Positions 3,769 through 5,791 of a stretch of 5,791 nucleotides of DNA are shown here, one piece after another. The position numbers were made by a program, and so were the translations under genes. Numbering within the stretch: the stretch's first letter is position 1; the number at the start of each line of letters is the position of its first letter. The notes under the pieces are model-generated. The model saw only the letters and a list, made by a program, of their open reading frames with translations. It was not told where the DNA came from and ran no database searches. This DNA comes from JBGTLA01 sp041744375 (GTDB lineage: Bacteria > Actinomycetota > Acidimicrobiia > Spongiisociales > ZC4RG35), in assembly GCA_041744375.1 (NCBI GenBank), contig JBGTLA010000145.1, positions 1 to 5,791 on the forward strand. Direction: 5' to 3'.

Positions 3769-5400
3769 GTGACCAAGATCCACGGCGGGCAGATCGTTGC
3801 GCGGGCGCTGAAGGCGGAGGGTGTGGATACCCTGTTCACCCTCACCGGCGGACACATCGTCCCCATCCTCGATGGATGTGTGCAAGAAGGCATCCGGGTG
3901 GTGGACGTCCGACATGAGCAGGCCGCCGTGCACGCGGCGGAGGCCTATTCCCGGCTCACCGGCCAGCTCGGTGTGGCGGCCGTAACGGCGGGCCCGGGTG
4001 TCACCGACGCCATCACCGGCGTGGCCAACGCCTGGCACTCCAACACACCGCTGCTGCTCATCGGCGGCCGTCATCTGGTTCGCCAAGAGCTCATGGGTGG
4101 GCTCCAGGAGATGGATCACACCCGTCTCTTCGGTTCCATTACGGCCTGGGCGGCGACAGCGTGGCAGGTCGACCGATTGGCCGACTACGTGGCCACAGCC
4201 GCCCGTCACGCTTTCGCCGGCCGGGGGAGGCCGGTGTTTCTGGACATCCCCATGGACATCCAGTTCGCCCTCGTCGAGGAGTCGGCCGTGACCTTTCCCA
4301 CCGACTATCGCGTCTCCGTTCGTCCCGGGGCCCCCGAAGCGGTGCTGGACCTTGTCGTCTCCCGGTTGGCGATGGCAGAACGGCCCATGATCTTTTCCGG
4401 GGCAGCGGCGAGGGCCGACTCCGAACGTGACCTGTGCCAACTGGCCGAAGCCTGGGGAGCGCCGACCTATCTCAACAGCCGCGCCCGCGGTTCCCTCCCC
4501 CATGGGCATCCTCTTCTCGGGAACCACACTCGATCACAAGCCATGGCCGAGGCCGATGTCGTGCTAGCCCTCGGCATCGATTGGGACTTTCGGACCGGGT
4601 ACGGCCGCAAGGTCGATGACGAGGCGTTCGTGATCCAGGTGGACGCCGATTCCACCAAGATCGGCTGGAACCGCCCCGCCCACGTGGGAGTGGTGGCGGA
4701 ACCTGCCACGGTGGTAGTCCAGATCTTGGCCCGAGGGGCAGAGCTGGGGTCAGCTACGGCATCCACCTGGGCGCAAGGGGTGATGGACGCGGATCGGGAT
4801 GCCCAGGCCGCCTTCGAGGTCGAAGCCGACGACGACACCTCTCCGGTAGCGCCGCACCGCTTCGCTCGCGACGTGGCCCAGTTCTTCGGCCCCGAGGCCA
4901 TCGTGGCCGTCGACGGCGGCGACATCGTCTCCACCACGGCCCGCTGGTTGCAAGTGTCTCATCCGGGCCACGTGCTCGACCCCGGGCCGTTCGGCACTCT
5001 GGGCACCGGGGCGCCCTTCGCCCTGGCGGCCAAGCTCGCCTGTCCGGACAGACGAGTCGGCGTCGTTTTCGGCGACGGTGCGTTTGGGTTCAATGGATTC
5101 GAGTTCGACACCATGGTGCGCCTCGGCCTGCCGGTGGTGGCCGTACTCGGCAACGACGGCGTCTGGAACAACATCAAGACGTTCCATCGATTCAGCTTCC
5201 CCGACCGCCTGGTCGCCACCGACCTCGGCCGGCGTCCCTATCACGCCGTTGTTTCCGCGCTCGGTGGCCACGGTGAGTTGGTGCTAGATCCGGGCGAGAT
5301 CCTTCCCGCCCTCCGGCGCGCCGAGGATTCCGCCAGTCCGGCCCTCGTCGACGTCCATCTCGCCGAGACGATGAGGATGTCGTCCAACTACAGCCAGTGA
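3769..5400 (+). CDS. Acetolactate-synthase-like ThDP-dependent enzyme, IlvG type
   Basis: A complete 543-aa enzyme of the thiamine-diphosphate family with the usual three domains. The N-terminal pyrimidine-binding domain (about 1-170) has TLTGGHIVPILDG and RHEQAAVHAAEA, where Glu50 is the conserved cofactor-activating glutamate, then TAGPGVTDAITGVANA and GGLQEMDH. The central domain (about 190-330) has RPMIFSGAAA. The C-terminal pyrophosphate-binding domain has GPFGTLGTGAPFALAAKLA and the metal/ThDP motif starting GDG at 435-437, ending in Asn462 (GNDGVWNN). By family resemblance it is closest to mycobacterial IlvG. Those proteins are called acetolactate synthase (two pyruvate to 2-acetolactate plus CO2, the first valine/leucine step), but true activity is uncertain; a 2-hydroxyacyl-CoA lyase or other C-C lyase is possible. 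No ilvN regulatory subunit or other branched-chain gene is adjacent, which weakens a biosynthetic role. The GTG start is the first possible after an in-frame TAG. No FAD-specific residues could be judged. Confidence 0.88.
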   Translation: MTKIHGGQIVARALKAEGVDTLFTLTGGHIVPILDGCVQEGIRVVDVRHEQAAVHAAEAYSRLTGQLGVAAVTAGPGVTDAITGVANAWHSNTPLLLIGGRHLVRQELMGGLQEMDHTRLFGSITAWAATAWQVDRLADYVATAARHAFAGRGRPVFLDIPMDIQFALVEESAVTFPTDYRVSVRPGAPEAVLDLVVSRLAMAERPMIFSGAAARADSERDLCQLAEAWGAPTYLNSRARGSLPHGHPLLGNHTRSQAMAEADVVLALGIDWDFRTGYGRKVDDEAFVIQVDADSTKIGWNRPAHVGVVAEPATVVVQILARGAELGSATASTWAQGVMDADRDAQAAFEVEADDDTSPVAPHRFARDVAQFFGPEAIVAVDGGDIVSTTARWLQVSHPGHVLDPGPFGTLGTGAPFALAAKLACPDRRVGVVFGDGAFGFNGFEFDTMVRLGLPVVAVLGNDGVWNNIKTFHRFSFPDRLVATDLGRRPYHAVVSALGGHGELVLDPGEILPALRRAEDSASPALVDVHLAETMRMSSNYSQ

Positions 5401-5408
5401 CATAGCCC

Positions 5409-5422
5409 CCAGGCCGTCCTGG
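5409..5422 (+). terminator. Weak hairpin after the ThDP-enzyme gene
   Basis: CCAGG and CCTGG form a 5-bp stem around a CCGT loop, nine bases after the stop codon. It is short and has no T-run, so it is only a weak terminator candidate. Confidence 0.25.
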
Positions 5423-5437
5423 CGCCGTTGGATCGGC

Positions 5438-5443
5438 TAGATT
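5438..5443 (+). promoter_or_regulatory. -10 element of a leaderless membrane-protein gene
   Basis: TAGATT matches TATAAT at four of six positions including the key T, A and final T, and is exactly six bases before the GTG at 5450. This is the same geometry as at 3757. Its TAG is an in-frame stop, fixing the earliest start. No Shine-Dalgarno site is visible before the GTG. Confidence 0.55.
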
Positions 5444-5449
5444 CGGGTC

Positions 5450-5791
5450 GTGGGCGGAATCTCGATGGAGGCCGTGACACTCGCGCTGGGTGTGGTGGTG
5501 TTGGCGACGATGGTCGCCTCTCTCGTGCTGCGTGCAGTGGCTTCCAGCGGGGGCCGGCACCCGGGGAGGGATCTCACGCTCTACGAGCTCGCCCTTCTCG
5601 CCGGAGGGCCGGGCCGGGTCTCGGATACAGCCCTCGCCTACCTCACCTTGACCGGGGTCATCGAGGTGCGGGAGTCGACCGATCGGCTGGTGCGAGTGGC
5701 AGGACCCAACACCGTTTCCGACATCCACCCCGTCGAGGCCTCGGTTCTGGCGGCCATCGATGCGGCCGGCGTGCGTCCCGAAGCGGCCATG
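5450..5791 (+). CDS. TIGR04222-type membrane protein, N-terminal part
   Basis: An ORF of 114 codons that is still open at the window end. Residues 7-27 form one transmembrane helix (EAVTLALGVVVLATMVASLV), followed by a short Gly/Arg-rich turn. The next part is LTLYELALLAGGPGRVSDTALAYL, then LTGVIEVRE and a HPVEASVLAAI stretch. The Y-E-L-A-x-L-A-G-G-P-x-R-V-x-D-T-A pattern, a short helix-turn region and 'HP-h-E' are the hallmarks of the TIGR04222 domain. That domain occurs at the N-terminus of actinobacterial and cyanobacterial membrane proteins, often followed by a Gly- or Cys-rich low-complexity tail. Its function is unknown, and the tail here is out of view. GTG 5450 fits a leaderless start; an ATG at 5465 (residue 6) is the alternative. 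The ThDP gene ends 49 bases upstream, and the separate promoter suggests independent transcription. Confidence 0.8.
   Translation, partial: MGGISMEAVTLALGVVVLATMVASLVLRAVASSGGRHPGRDLTLYELALLAGGPGRVSDTALAYLTLTGVIEVRESTDRLVRVAGPNTVSDIHPVEASVLAAIDAAGVRPEAAM

Noticed and set aside
3628..4527. A 299-codon minus-strand ORF antisense to the start of the ThDP-enzyme gene
   Set aside because: It covers the terminator-like hairpin, the promoter and the well-supported enzyme gene, and shows no protein family features.
5192..5728. A 178-codon minus-strand ORF spanning the end of the ThDP gene and the TIGR04222-type gene
   Set aside because: It crosses two supported genes and their intergenic promoter; its composition is Arg/Gly/His-rich shadow sequence.

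Overview
This is a high-GC bacterial window with actinobacterial character. I favour Acidimicrobiia or a close relative, but that is inference from gene content and from promoter and start architecture; no marker gene settles it. The supporting signs are GTG starts set exactly six bases after -10-like hexamers (leaderless layout), an ABATE/CGNR zinc-finger regulator, a class F type sortase beside a DUF4397 secreted protein, an IlvG-like thiamine-diphosphate (ThDP) enzyme and a TIGR04222-type membrane protein.

Layout. Positions 1-123 hold the last 40 codons of an unrecognised plus-strand gene. It converges on a minus-strand gene (139-1155) that fuses an RNase HI domain to a C-terminal YpsA/DUF1273-like SLOG domain. 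Divergent from that, at 1239-2027, is a secreted DUF4397 protein with a signal peptide and a C-terminal membrane anchor that resembles a degenerate sortase sorting signal. A strong 12-bp hairpin (2045-2082) follows, then a class F type sortase (2098-2787). This pair looks like a substrate/enzyme cell-surface module.

A minus-strand ABATE/CGNR regulator (2793-3362) converges on the sortase gene. From its upstream region (3363-3446) a two-gene unit of very small ORFs runs the other way: 28 aa (3447-3533) and 61 aa (3530-3715), joined by an ATGA overlap. The shared intergenic region holds a sigma70-like promoter, an imperfect palindrome over its -10 element, and a perfect tandem duplication of a 14-mer. 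A terminator-like hairpin (3721-3746) closes the unit. This regulator/micro-operon is the least explained part of the window.

An apparently leaderless gene (3769-5400) follows for an acetolactate-synthase-like ThDP enzyme of the mycobacterial IlvG type, with no small regulatory subunit beside it. Last is the start of a TIGR04222-type membrane protein (5450 to the window end), also apparently leaderless.

After the intergenic regions described here, no stretch over 300 bases lacks a gene. I saw no tRNA, rRNA, CRISPR array, insertion sequence or attachment site.
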